A DNA stretch of 23,117 nt from Sphaeroforma sirkka (lineage: Eukaryota > Opisthokonta > Ichthyosporea > Ichthyophonida): contig LUCW03001720.1 of NCBI GenBank assembly GCA_001586965.3, positions 1-23,117 on the forward strand, in the 5' to 3' direction. Of this stretch, positions 9,043-17,636 are shown piece by piece (the stretch's first letter is position 1; the number at the start of each line of letters is the position of its first letter). The notes under the pieces were generated by a model. That model had not been told where the DNA came from, ran no database searches, and saw only the letters and a program-made list of their open reading frames with translations. A program made the position numbers and the translations under genes.

Positions 9043-11893
9043 GAAGTGGATTCAAGATTTGGTCATAGTTCAAAGGGATACATCCACTTCCGTCAACTTA
9101 CCCTTACTCGCCGTGCCAGAGTATACTCAATCTGGAGAACTAAAGAAAGTGCGAGTGTGTTTGGACCTCAGAGCGGTGAATGCATTAATACCGGCGGATC
9201 AGTTCATTATTCCCCGTATCAACGACATCATTGGTAACATCAAAGGGAAGAGATATTACACGACATTGGATCTAACCGCAGCGTACCATCGACTCCCAAT
9301 TCACCCTGATTCTCAGTATCTATTCAGTTTCACAAATGGCAAAAGCCAGTATTCTTTTACATCAGCGCCATTTGGACTACACACACTGACGCAGCAGTTT
9401 CAGCGTACACTGAGTGTGACATTGCAAGGACTTCCGGCATACCACTACCTGGACGACATCGTAATAGCAACAGATGACTACGAGGAACACGTACGAGTAG
9501 TGAAAGAGGTCATTCGGCGGCTGACGTACCACAGTTTCAAGCTAAACCCTTCAAAATGCCATTTTGCAGTCAAAGAAGTCATGATCCTAGGGAAGCGAGT
9601 ATCGAAGGCCGGAATTGATATTTGCCATGAAAAGCAGGCCAAGCTCATTGACTGGCCAACCCCGAAGAAGTACAAAGACATTGCATCGGCCTTGGGATTA
9701 GCCAACTTTCTTCACGAGCACCTACCAAACTTTGCAGAGGTAGTTGCCCCACTCCGGGAATTCGTAAGACTGAGGCCTAAGGAAATCATTGGAGACAGGT
9801 GGGAACAGAGACACCAGCAAGCTTGGGATGCCATGAAGCAAGCCATAGTTGAGGCAGTAGTGTTGAAATTTCCCGTCGACGAAGTACCTTTACAACTCGA
9901 AACGGATGCAAGCGACTACGGTATTGGAGGTGCATTGTTCCAGACCATAGAAGGGAAGAAGCAATACCTATTGTTCTTCAGCAAGACCCTCAACGCAGCA
10001 CAGCGCAATTACGCAACACCCATGAAGGAATTATTGGCCTTGGTATATGGTCTCACACACTTCCGGGATCATCTCGAAGGTCAACGCTTTTCAGTGTTGA
10101 CTAATCACAAGGCTTTGGTGTATATGAACACACAGCTGAAGCTGACTCCGATGCTACAACGATGGCATCACATCATAGCGCCTTTCAATTTCACTATCTC
10201 GCACATCCCGGGTATAAAGAACGTGCTACCAGACGCGTGGCCTAGGCTTCATGAGGGAACCGTTGAGACTGAGGACCCGGAGGTACTATATGCAGAATGT
10301 TGGCAACTTTTTCCAGATTACTTTGAGCAAGCGCAACGGATTATGGGTGAGAATAATGTCGATGTCTTTGCTTCGCAACAGGATCACCATTTGCCACGCT
10401 ACTACACCGACGATGACAGGGGTGGAGCGTTTGCACATTGTTGGAAAGATATAGACGGATGGATGAACCCACCATGGAGATTAATTCATAGAATGTTGCG
10501 CAAGATACGATCAGAGAGGGCCACAGCTACGGTGTGTCTACCGTGGGCGCCCCACGAGCCTTGGTTCCAGTTATTCAAGTCACTTCTACAAAGGGACCCA
10601 GTATTAGTTCCAAGGACAGCCCACTCCTTCCTCAAATACGGAAAGTATGCGAGTAGCAAGACACCATGGGGTCACACAGTCATTGCCAGAGTAGGCCCAC
10701 GCAATGGTTACAGCCTTCCAGCGACGTTTTCAGCACGATTGGGATATGCCGATCCGTCTTCAGTATCGAAAGTCACCCCATTAGATACGCCTCGGCTAGT
10801 ATCGATCGCTACCTCGGAAGTAGCCATGACGGATTCTCCAGATGAGGAAGAGATAAGCCGTCGCACACAGCTCACCTTGTGTCAGCATGAGATTGGGCAT
10901 CATAGAGCAGAGGATACAGTTGCTCAACTACAGCAGAACGGACATTTGTGGCCAAACGCTCTGGAACTTGCACAAACAGTTAGGAGAAACTGTCGCACAT
11001 GTCTAGGACAGAGGGTGCTACGAAAGAGATTTCACCCGATGATTAATATAACGGCAAAGTATCCGTGGGATCATATTCAAGTCGACATGATTCCAATGCC
11101 ACTAGTTTCAGCAGCAGGAAATCGATACATATTGCACGTCTTGGATATAGCAACGGGGTACTCGATATTGAGAGCAACGGCCACAAAGTCAGCAGAAGTG
11201 GTGACATCGAAACTTATGGAGGTGTTTGGGGAACATGGTTTTCCCAAGAAAATTCAATCAGACGAGGGAGGCGAGTTTTCGAACAAGATTGTTAAATTAA
11301 TAACTCAAGAAGTTGGAGTGATGCACGCGAAGTCGCCACCATATCGTCCTCAGGTTCTGGGAGCAGCGGAGAGAAGACACAGAGACATACACAAAGGAGT
11401 TCGCAAGCTATGTGAATCTTTACCTACGGCATGGGATGTCCGACTACCACTTATTATGCTGTGCCAGAACCTCCGAATATCTCGGCGACACAAGACAGCA
11501 CCATTCAGTGCTTACTTCGGTCGCCGTCATGTTCCGTTTGCTGACTTCACGGATGACCTTCCGGGGAATCAGCCGGTCACCAATGAGGCTTGGGCACAAC
11601 GGCTGGATCGTTTGCACGACACTATCTTGCCGACGCTTTACAAGGTCACGCAGAAATACGCAGACACACTATCCAGGCAGTTTGACCGCCTCCATGCTTA
11701 CGATTTTATCGCATTTCAACCAGGGGATGTGGCAATGGTACGGTCCGAAGGTCGCACAACCAAAGCAATGCGACCAATGTTTGGACCATACGTTGTCAAA
11801 GCCAGACAGGGACAAGGATATGAACTGACATACAAGGATGGTTCACTTCCAGATACTTTCAAAGGTAAACCAGTTAGAGTTGAACTTTTGTGA
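9043..11893 (+). CDS. Element B chromovirus Pol (5'-truncated): RT, RNase H, NPP domain, integrase
   Basis: A long open frame of about 944 codons counted from 9059; the same frame runs back to the LTR edge at 9043 (KWIQDL...), so the N-terminus is truncated and 9059 is not a real start. Residues counted from 9059: RT palm with VCLDLRAVNALIP and LDLTAAYHRLPI, APFGLHTL, YLDDI (130-134), LNPSKCHF. RNase H: TDAS (Asp 283), KELLAL, VLTNHKAL with Asn 349 where Asp is expected, HIPGIKN. NPP domain: VDVFASQQ, GGAFAHCW, WMNPPWRLIHRML, PWAPHEPW. Integrase: HEIGHH...CRTC zinc finger, VDMIPMP (Asp about 675), SDEGGEF (about 733), GAAERRHR (Glu about 770), GPYVV module. The stop is TGA at 11891-11893, before the chromodomain. 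Gag, protease and the RT N-terminus are missing. Confidence 0.88.
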
Positions 11894-12136
11894 CTAGTCC
11901 ACAGAGCCACCGAAAAGCCTTTAGAAGATCATATGTGGCAGGATAGTTCCTCGTCCCGTTACATCATTCGACATAGACAGAATGATTCCACAGGGAATAC
12001 AGAATACTTGGTTCGCTGGCGGGATGGTGATCCAACTTGGGAGTCAGCCGAAGCTTTTGACGATCCGAATGACATCGCGGCATACCACAAAGCCGAGCAA
12101 ACTCGGCAGAAGAAGAAAGCGGCACAACAACAATGA
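11894..12136 (+). pseudogene. Element B chromodomain after in-frame TGA
   Basis: The same frame as the 944-codon Pol continues past the TGA with LVHRATEKPLEDHMWQ and then a chromodomain: YIIRHRQNDSTGNTEYLVRW, DGDPTWESAEAFDDPNDI, matching the Y-x-V/I-x-x-I/H...YLVKW...TWEP...L pattern. It ends in a Lys/Gln-rich tail (RQKKKAAQQQ) and TGA/TAA-type termination at about 12134-12136. The stop could be a nonsense mutation (CGA to TGA is one transition), a sequencing error or a readthrough site. No separate start with clear translation context is seen, although an ATG occurs at 11933. Confidence 0.75.
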
Positions 12137-12272
12137 TTCCAACGTTACGTTGATGAATACTAGATGTCTATCATCTACTTCAGGATCGGAGTTTGTCTCT
12201 TCTCGTGAGATTTCACCACGGTGTAGAGGCGAACGACGATTCCACAACTCGAGCTTATAGGCGAGTATAACT

Positions 12273-12356
12273 CCAGCGGATACCCTAGGGGGGGGGGGGG
12301 GGGTGAAAACATACCAGCGGATACCCTAGCTTTTTGGGGGGTGAAAATATACCAGC
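12273..12356 (+). repeat. Tandem duplication with G-runs
   Basis: Two units of 41 and 38 bp, each starting CCAGCGGATACCCTAG and ending GTGAAAA-(C/T)ATA, plus a third CCAGC. The first unit has a run of 16 G (12288-12303); the second has TTTTTGGGGGG. The purine-rich run before TGAAAA suggests a duplicated polypurine-tract region. Confidence 0.7.
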
Positions 12357-12466
12357 ACAGCCGGGATGGTGGTTAGAATTTGAGCAATGGTTATTCAATA
12401 ATAAAGAGATTTGTTAAGACTGCTACCACTACGACTAAGACCGGGTCTTGCGACCACTATGACTGC

Positions 12467-12486
12467 GCTTGTCGCGTGCGACAAGC
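12467..12486. repeat. Perfect 9-bp hairpin
   Basis: GCTTGTCGC and its exact complement GCGACAAGC are separated by only two bases. This would form a cruciform in DNA; the 2-base spacer is too tight for a simple RNA loop unless the last pairs open. Confidence 0.7.
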
Positions 12487-12538
12487 AAGGCTGAGGCTCT
12501 CGCATGCAACTCGTCTAAAGTCTGAGGCTCTCGCCTGC

Positions 12539-12541
<3 letters not shown>

Positions 12542-12599
<58 letters not shown>
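12542..12599. repeat. (AT)n microsatellite
   Basis: 58 bp of uninterrupted AT dinucleotide, separating the element B tail from the copia-type remnant. Confidence 0.95.
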
Positions 12600-12601
<2 letters not shown>

Positions 12602-12703
12602 TCTTACACAAACACTTGATTAATAAATACAGCAGACGCGCCGTTCATATCGGCACTTCTGACTGAGTTCACTTATTTCAGACTTAACACTCTTTATCAA
12701 GTG

Positions 12704-13159
12704 TCACTTGGTTTTGACCACATATAGCCGTTTTGGGAAGGTCATTGGCCTTGACATTCGGTTTAGTGGCAGGGGTGGATTGGTGGCCGAATCTGGCGTG
12801 GTGAGGGTTGAGACTTTTGGTTTGGATAGCATCGGGTTGCTAGCGTCCAGAGACTTCGATGACGATCTTGACGGTGTCGATGTCATACGTGGTGTAGCTT
12901 TCTCCGGGGGTGTTCGGTTGGTCGATTTCCAGAAATGTGCCCGTATAGTCGTTGCGTTGCGTTGCAGGTTGTAGACTAAGGGGATGGGTTGAATGGCGTT
13001 GAGGAAGACCAGATCAGGGCTGAAGCCGGGTATGATGCCGCGCTTGGTACCATCGGCAAATTCGATAAGGTATGCGCCGGATTGTATATCCGTAAAATGG
13101 TCAGTGGAGGTGACGATAGAGATGTCTGTACCGGAACCAATAAAGGCGTTGGCAAACAA
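12704..13159 (-). pseudogene. Ty1/copia protease fragment
   Basis: Minus-strand frame with AFIGSGTDISIVTSTDHFTD, then YLIEFADGTKRG about residues 31-41. This fits the copia protease layout: hydrophobic-D-S-G-x-x-x-x-I/V active site, D-x-F and adG motifs. The catalytic Asp is replaced by Gly (GSG instead of DSG), so it should be inactive. A Pro/Ser/Thr-rich linker follows (ending PKRLYVVKTK), where the integrase would start, but the element stops here: neither integrase nor RT is present downstream. Upstream on the same strand is copia-type Gag. Confidence 0.7.
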
Positions 13160-13565
13160 GGGTTGTTGCTAGAGCTATGTGGATTTGCACGGAGTGAGTG
13201 ATTGTAAAGTATAGTGGTTTAGATGGGCGGGGTTGGTGGAGGGGGTAAGAGCGATGTTATCGCACAATGATCAGTGTGGAGTTAGAATTAGTTTACAATT
13301 AATTCACACGAGGTGAATTATTTGTAGACCACGTAGACAATCAAATATAAGAATAAATACACCGCACTGAGCCTCAAGGAGACTCAGTAGGTTTTAGTAT
13401 CGTATTTTGATGTGTTTACTACATTTTATGAAGACGGTGTGTCAAAAGTGTATGTATTGCCTGTTGTTGCCATGATGTCCTGAGCAACGAGTTGGAAACC
13501 GTCGGGAAGGGATTGGAGCAAACTACGTATGTGGTAAAATTCAGGGGTTGTTGTATTGAGTCCCT
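13160..13565 (-). other. Copia interval between Gag and protease, poorly conserved
   Basis: This should hold the Gag C-terminus and zinc knuckle, but no CCHC motif is readable. About 13230-13440 is more AT-rich than its flanks and has stops in all minus frames, so it may be a separate small insertion or simply decayed DNA. I see no boundaries or duplication that prove an insertion. Confidence 0.35.
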
Positions 13566-14093
13566 TTAGTTTGTCTCTGAGGTGAGTAACTTCATGGCTA
13601 TGCTGTCGTCAAGTGATGGCTGCTGAGTAAGAGTAAGGAGTTGAACAAGCAGGTTACAAATGCGACCAATGGTGACGGAATCGATGAAGAGGCTGAGGGC
13701 CTGATCGAGGTAGGTGTCGTATTGCTCGGGAAGGCCTAAGCCAAATGATTCGAAGAGTATCGTAGTACCTATAGTGAGCTCGGAGTCGTCAGCGGTAGTG
13801 TGTGGATGAAGGGTGTGTAGGATATCGTGTTTCTTCATCATGTAACAACGGAACTGGCGATGTTAGTTGGTGAAATTCTTGTCGCCAGTTAGTTTGGTGG
13901 CTATGTAGCTACGTGTGTATTTCAAGGATTTGGAGGAACTGATTCGGCTATTGGGAATGTTGTGTAGTTGTTGTGTAGGGGTAGCGAGAGATATGCCAAA
14001 GATGAGGCGGTATTGACAGACGTCGCAGTTTTTGTTCCGCAAGTTGTAGACTTTGGCGGAGGATGCGAGCATCATCAGTAAATTGTTGTGCAC
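13566..14093 (-). pseudogene. Ty1/copia Gag, capsid-like region
   Basis: Two adjoining frames. The upstream one (14093-13863) ends in KLTGDKNFTN, the start motif of copia Gag (K-L-x-G-x-N-F/Y-x-x-W), with the Trp codon replaced by a stop at 13863-13865. Reading resumes at once in the same direction with HRQFRCYMMKKHDIL (13841-13566 frame) and reaches FESFGLGLPEQYDTYL, similar to the L-L-x-S-L-P-x-x-Y/F-D block of copia Gag. Just upstream another frame reads DDARILRQSLQLAEQKLRRL, a coiled-coil segment. The capsid would assemble the particle. It is clearly broken. Confidence 0.65.
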
Positions 14094-14115
14094 GTGTTGT
14101 GTGAAGATCGTTGTT

Positions 14116-14715
14116 TGTAGAAATACGGCTTCCGGTCAGTCTAAAATATCATGATCAAATGAGATACATCGGTTTTTTATTTGTATTTAAAAAAAATTTA
14201 ATGCAAGTTCTTTTCCAATATTTCCAATGTGTTCTAAATTCACTTTGATGGCTTCAATAGCCTGAGTATTTGGTATGACTCATTTACTTGGACCTATTTG
14301 AGACGATAGTAGATGTACGATATTATAAACTAAATTTCTATAATTTCAAAACTACTACTTACAGGTTGTGGTCTTCCCGCCAATCTCCAAAATCCAATAA
14401 GTCTTTTTTTCTTTTTTAACTTTTCTTCAGATGGAACTTTATCTATATTAGCTAATGTATTAACTTGGTCTACGTTCTTATGTCTATCTACAAATTAGAC
14501 ATGTGGTCATGAACACTTAGTACTTCTTGTGAAAACTTTTCAATAAAGAACAGCTAGAGGTACGTCCTGTGTGATCGAGGATATTAAGGATCTTACCAAG
14601 AGGCAGTCCCAATCATTCTTACACAAGCTACCACTGCTTAATCCTAGCTGACATAAATTGTATCTTAGTTTGTATAACATAGTTTAAAATATAGAATTAT
14701 CCATCGAAGTTTACA
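14116..14715 (-). repeat. Solo LTR of element A family, inserted in copia Gag
   Basis: 600 bp, inverted relative to the plus-strand reading of copies 1 and 2: it starts TGTAGAAATACGG and ends GTTTACA. It is flanked on both sides by TGTT (14112-14115 and 14716-14719), a 4-bp target-site duplication. The two flanks belong to one copia Gag coiled-coil region, so this is an insertion that later lost its internal part by LTR-LTR recombination. It is more diverged than copies 1 and 2. Confidence 0.85.
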
Positions 14716-15331
14716 TGTTGAGGGTGATGATCTCGATGTGTGCGTAGTTGAGAGAGGATTGAAGCTCGTTCATCTACTCAAGAGTGGCAGTGATCAGTGC
14801 GTGGTGATCGAAGCGTTGTGAGGAAAGGAATGGCTTGAGTTTGGTAATCGTGCTGCGAAATTGAGTGATGGATAGAAGCCTCACGGGTTGTGTGGAGACG
14901 TGTGTTCTCGTTGGCGAGTGTGGCGTTGTCGGGGGATGGTTGCTGTCGGGATTACGGGAGATCCTCAAGTTGTTCATTTAGGAAAATACGTTCGATAATA
15001 CAGGATCTAAGCCTGGCTTACAACTGAGTGCGTTCCTGGAGACGAACTTCAAATTTTTGGAGTTCGTATCGCGATCCGCGCGGGCTTCTTCGAGTTTAGA
15101 GTGGAGAATGTCCTTGTCTTTCTGATTTGGTCAAGGACATGTGTGCATCACGGTGTGTTCTGGCTTCCTAGAGCTGTCGAGGAGGGCGTCCTACTTTTTC
15201 TCGAGCTCCCAGATGACGGCTTCGTGAGCGTCGGTTGTGGTGCTCAGTTGGGTGCATTCATCTGTATGTGTGGCGAGCTACTCGTTGCGTTCCGTGATAG
15301 TGGTATTGGTTTTGGTACCAAATAAGCCCAT
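14716..15331 (-). pseudogene. Ty1/copia Gag N-terminus (coiled coil)
   Basis: The likely start ATG is at 15331-15329, right after the primer-binding site, giving MGLFGTKTNTT. The frame then has stops at several points but reads as a charged heptad-like helix: HEAVIWELEKK, DILHSKLEEARADRDTNSKN, later TLANENTRLHTTREASI. It represents an N-terminal coiled coil before the capsid region. Stops and frame changes near 15280, 15200, 15150 and 14960 break it. Confidence 0.55.
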
Positions 15332-15335
15332 AACC
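15323..15335 (-). promoter_or_regulatory. Copia-type primer-binding site
   Basis: Directly inside the LTR the minus strand reads GGTTATGGGCTTA. GGTTATGGGC is the form used by copia/Ty5-like elements that prime reverse transcription from the anticodon-side half of initiator Met tRNA. It overlaps the Gag ATG, as in those elements. The identification rests on family knowledge plus its position. Confidence 0.6.
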
Positions 15336-15508
15336 TGTTAGAACCATTTATTTACAAAGTTATTTTATTTTCATAATGTCGATAATATATAGTATTTACA
15401 GGATTTATACAACGTGGTGTTCATGCTGGGCTTTAGCCCTACATGATACTGACACTTATGACAGTAAAATACACTAGGGTTATTTCGGATTTAAAATTCG
15501 CTCCAACA
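15336..15508 (-). repeat. Copia-type 5' LTR, 173 bp
   Basis: Read on the minus strand it starts TGTTGGAG and ends TTCTAACA, the imperfect inverted ends typical of copia LTRs. It contains a TATA box (TGTATAAATCC) and downstream AATAAAATAAC/AAATAAATGG polyadenylation signals, in the right order. A primer-binding site follows without gap. No second copy is seen near 12700, consistent with a truncated element. Confidence 0.6.
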
Positions 15509-15599
15509 CATCGCATCGGCACCGATACAATCTACGCCAATCTTTGCCCTCCAGGCTACCACCCACATCCACATCAAACCCAACTTCCCGGCCCTGATC

Positions 15600-16460
15600 A
15601 AATCCATATCATGTCCCACCACCTCCTATTTCATCCGAATTGGCCCTTCGTGAATGCCCTGGCCCGCTCCCTAACTCAATTGATTTTACTATTGATATTC
15701 TCTCACTCCACTGGAACTCCCCGTTATACATTGTTATTCGGAGGATCCTGATTGCTCTGCCACCTCGGTCGCTTGCCTGTCCCTAACCCCACTGTCTAAA
15801 CCATCACATCACTACTACCCATCCCTCTGTCCGCTCTGTTACCCCCTCTAACCGTCCAGAAATGTCTTTATCCAACGCCGCTGCGCTTTTGACACATCAG
15901 TCCGAAAAAATTCCTTCTGCCAAGAAATCTCCGACTTGGGCTTTCTGGAAACAGGGCATTGCGACCGAGTGCCAAAACAGTATCAGCAACGAAATAGCTT
16001 ATGTCATTCTACTGTCTTCCGTCCCATCAACCGCTAAAACCATTCACAGTTAGTACGTTATCACAGAGATTCACGCGACTATCATACATGGATGACATTC
16101 ACTGGTGATGTTTGGCGACCCATCGTCAGTGTATTCGGTATAAATATGATGACTTATGTCTTGCAACGAGGTCATGGACCGCAAATTTGCTATCCTCATG
16201 AAAGCTCATTCCTCGGAACAGCACTGGGAAAATTTACTTGTTTACTCTTCAATTTTCTGGTCAGCTAGAATACGTCTACGCCCATCGAAATGCTATTTAG
16301 CTCTTCTACAATTAATCCCTAAAGTCTGTTATAGTCGTGTGACCTTACGCAATTAAAACGATTTCTCAGGATCGTCTCCAAGCTCTTGTGTCCATGCCTC
16401 CCCCCAAGGACAAATCTGAAGTCCAGACTTTTTGTGCCACCATGAATTGGTGGGCACAAT
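15600..16460 (+). pseudogene. Reverse transcriptase remnant
   Basis: Near 16020-16060 one frame gives FYCLPSHQPLKPFTV, matching the C-L-P-F-G-L-x-x-A-P-K-x-F-T block with decay. The same frame continues to RLSYMDDIHW (16080-16109), an intact YxDD catalytic box. After a frameshift comes EQHWENLLV and RIRLRPSKCYLAL (to about 16310), the alpha-helix plus R-x-x-P-S-K-C block, then RLQALVSMPPPKDKSEVQTF and MNWWAQYM (16380-16462). A further frameshift links to the connection domain. Confidence 0.65.
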
Positions 16461-17380
16461 ATATGTACCACATTTGGCTACTATCCTTGCCCAATTGACT
16501 GATCGTACGCCTAAGAACGTTAAGTTTATCTATACCGCTGCTTGCCATGCTGCTTATACCATGGCTAATACGGCTATCATGGGTGTTACCTTGTTCGTTG
16601 CTCCGTCCAGACCATCAACTTCATATGTTTGCTGACGCCCGGTACAGGTCTTTTCATCTGCATTCCTCGTATTGATGAACCTTCTTCTTCTTTCCTGTGG
16701 GCTGAATCCAACCTGCTCCACAATAAACTGCAATAAAATTCTACTACAAACATCTTGTGAATCTAAATCACGCTCTTCAGCCTCAGCAACGTGATTCTAC
16801 TTCTTGTGCTTCTACTATGTCTGGTCTGAAACGCCCTCATACTCCCGAGTATTGCTGTAAACTTTACACCTCCTGCTATTGAGCGTTCAAGAAAGTCTCA
16901 GACTGACCGTTTAATATTCCGAGCGAGAAAGGTTATATTGGCACGGGCAAGATATTTGTCTTGCGTAACTACTGTGCAAGACTCTTCATCGTCGACTATT
17001 GACCCATGGGTCCATGGCTTTTCTTTATTGACGTTGACCGACTATACCCTGTCTCATGTCGCAGTACAAAACTCAACCCAGCTCAACATTCTTACCACAT
17101 TTCTGACTAATAGAAGTGATAGCTATTGCTAATGGCATCGACAAAGACGAAATGACTATATAAACTGTAACCTATAACCCATTGAACATTTGGACTGCTG
17201 ATCGAAATGTGATCCCGTTCTTCCATCAGAACATGGCCTTTCCTAAAACAATTAGAGACGATCGTCTTCTTCGTTTAGTGTAAAAAGGTGCGCCGTCACA
17301 CAGTACATATTCGCCATATTCCAGGAGAATGGAATTATGTGGCAGGCATGCCCTCCCGAGCACCCCAGTATTTATATCCT
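16461..17380 (+). pseudogene. RT connection and RNase H remnant
   Basis: From 16461 another frame reads YVPHLATILAQLTDRTPKN and CHAAYTMANTAIM, equivalent to the Ty3-type P-x-L-A-x-x-x-x-P-L-T...A-F...L segment. Around 16640-16710 a shifted frame reads TGLFICIPRIDEPSSSFLWAE, then DYTLSHVAVQNST (17038-17076). The RNase H end appears at 17250-17370: DDRLLRLV, then VRRHTVHIRHIPGEWNYVAG and MPSRAP, matching H-I-P-G-x-x-N-x-x-A-D-x-x-S-R with Asp changed to Gly. At least four frameshifts cross this region. Confidence 0.6.
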
Positions 17381-17636
17381 ATATTGCAGTTTACTCATGA
17401 ACGCCCTACTAGTGCCACGCCCCTAGTTACTCCCCCCCCTTTGCTGGTTGCCTCATTGGCCCCGCACCCTTCTGCTTATCGAGATGAGCTTTTTCTCAAC
17501 TCTGTTTGGTTCAAGCTCTTATGTGATAATTGGGAGGTCCCAGATATTGATCTTTACGTTAGTGATACGTGTCACAATCTTCCTCGGTTTTGCGCAAAAA
17601 CTGAGGGTACTGAGGGCAAATAACGCCCGGTGAACA
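17381..17636 (+). pseudogene. Post-RNase H segment with DLYVSD motif
   Basis: The frame 17288-17623 continues past RNase H with a Pro/Thr-rich linker, then WEVPDIDLYVSDTCHNLPRF, which aligns with VDMFAAEHNK and VDVFASQQDHHLPRY in the two chromoviruses and with the D-L-F-A-S...N...LP start of the Dam-like region of DIRS pol. The frame ends 10 codons later, so the NPP part is not seen. Confidence 0.5.

Larger units (their letters stand above)
12137..12541 (+). other. Element B 3' untranslated region and possible LTR part
   Basis: No coding signal. It contains a tandem duplication ending in G runs (12273-12356) that could act as the polypurine tract, then AATAAAGAG near 12399 as a possible polyadenylation signal, a 9-bp hairpin and a 13-bp direct repeat CTGAGGCTCTCGC (12491-12503 and 12522-12534). 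A 3' LTR probably lies here, but no second copy is present in the window to define it. Confidence 0.4.

Noticed and set aside
12542..12599. Replication origin in the AT run
   Set aside because: A plain dinucleotide microsatellite; no other origin feature is visible.
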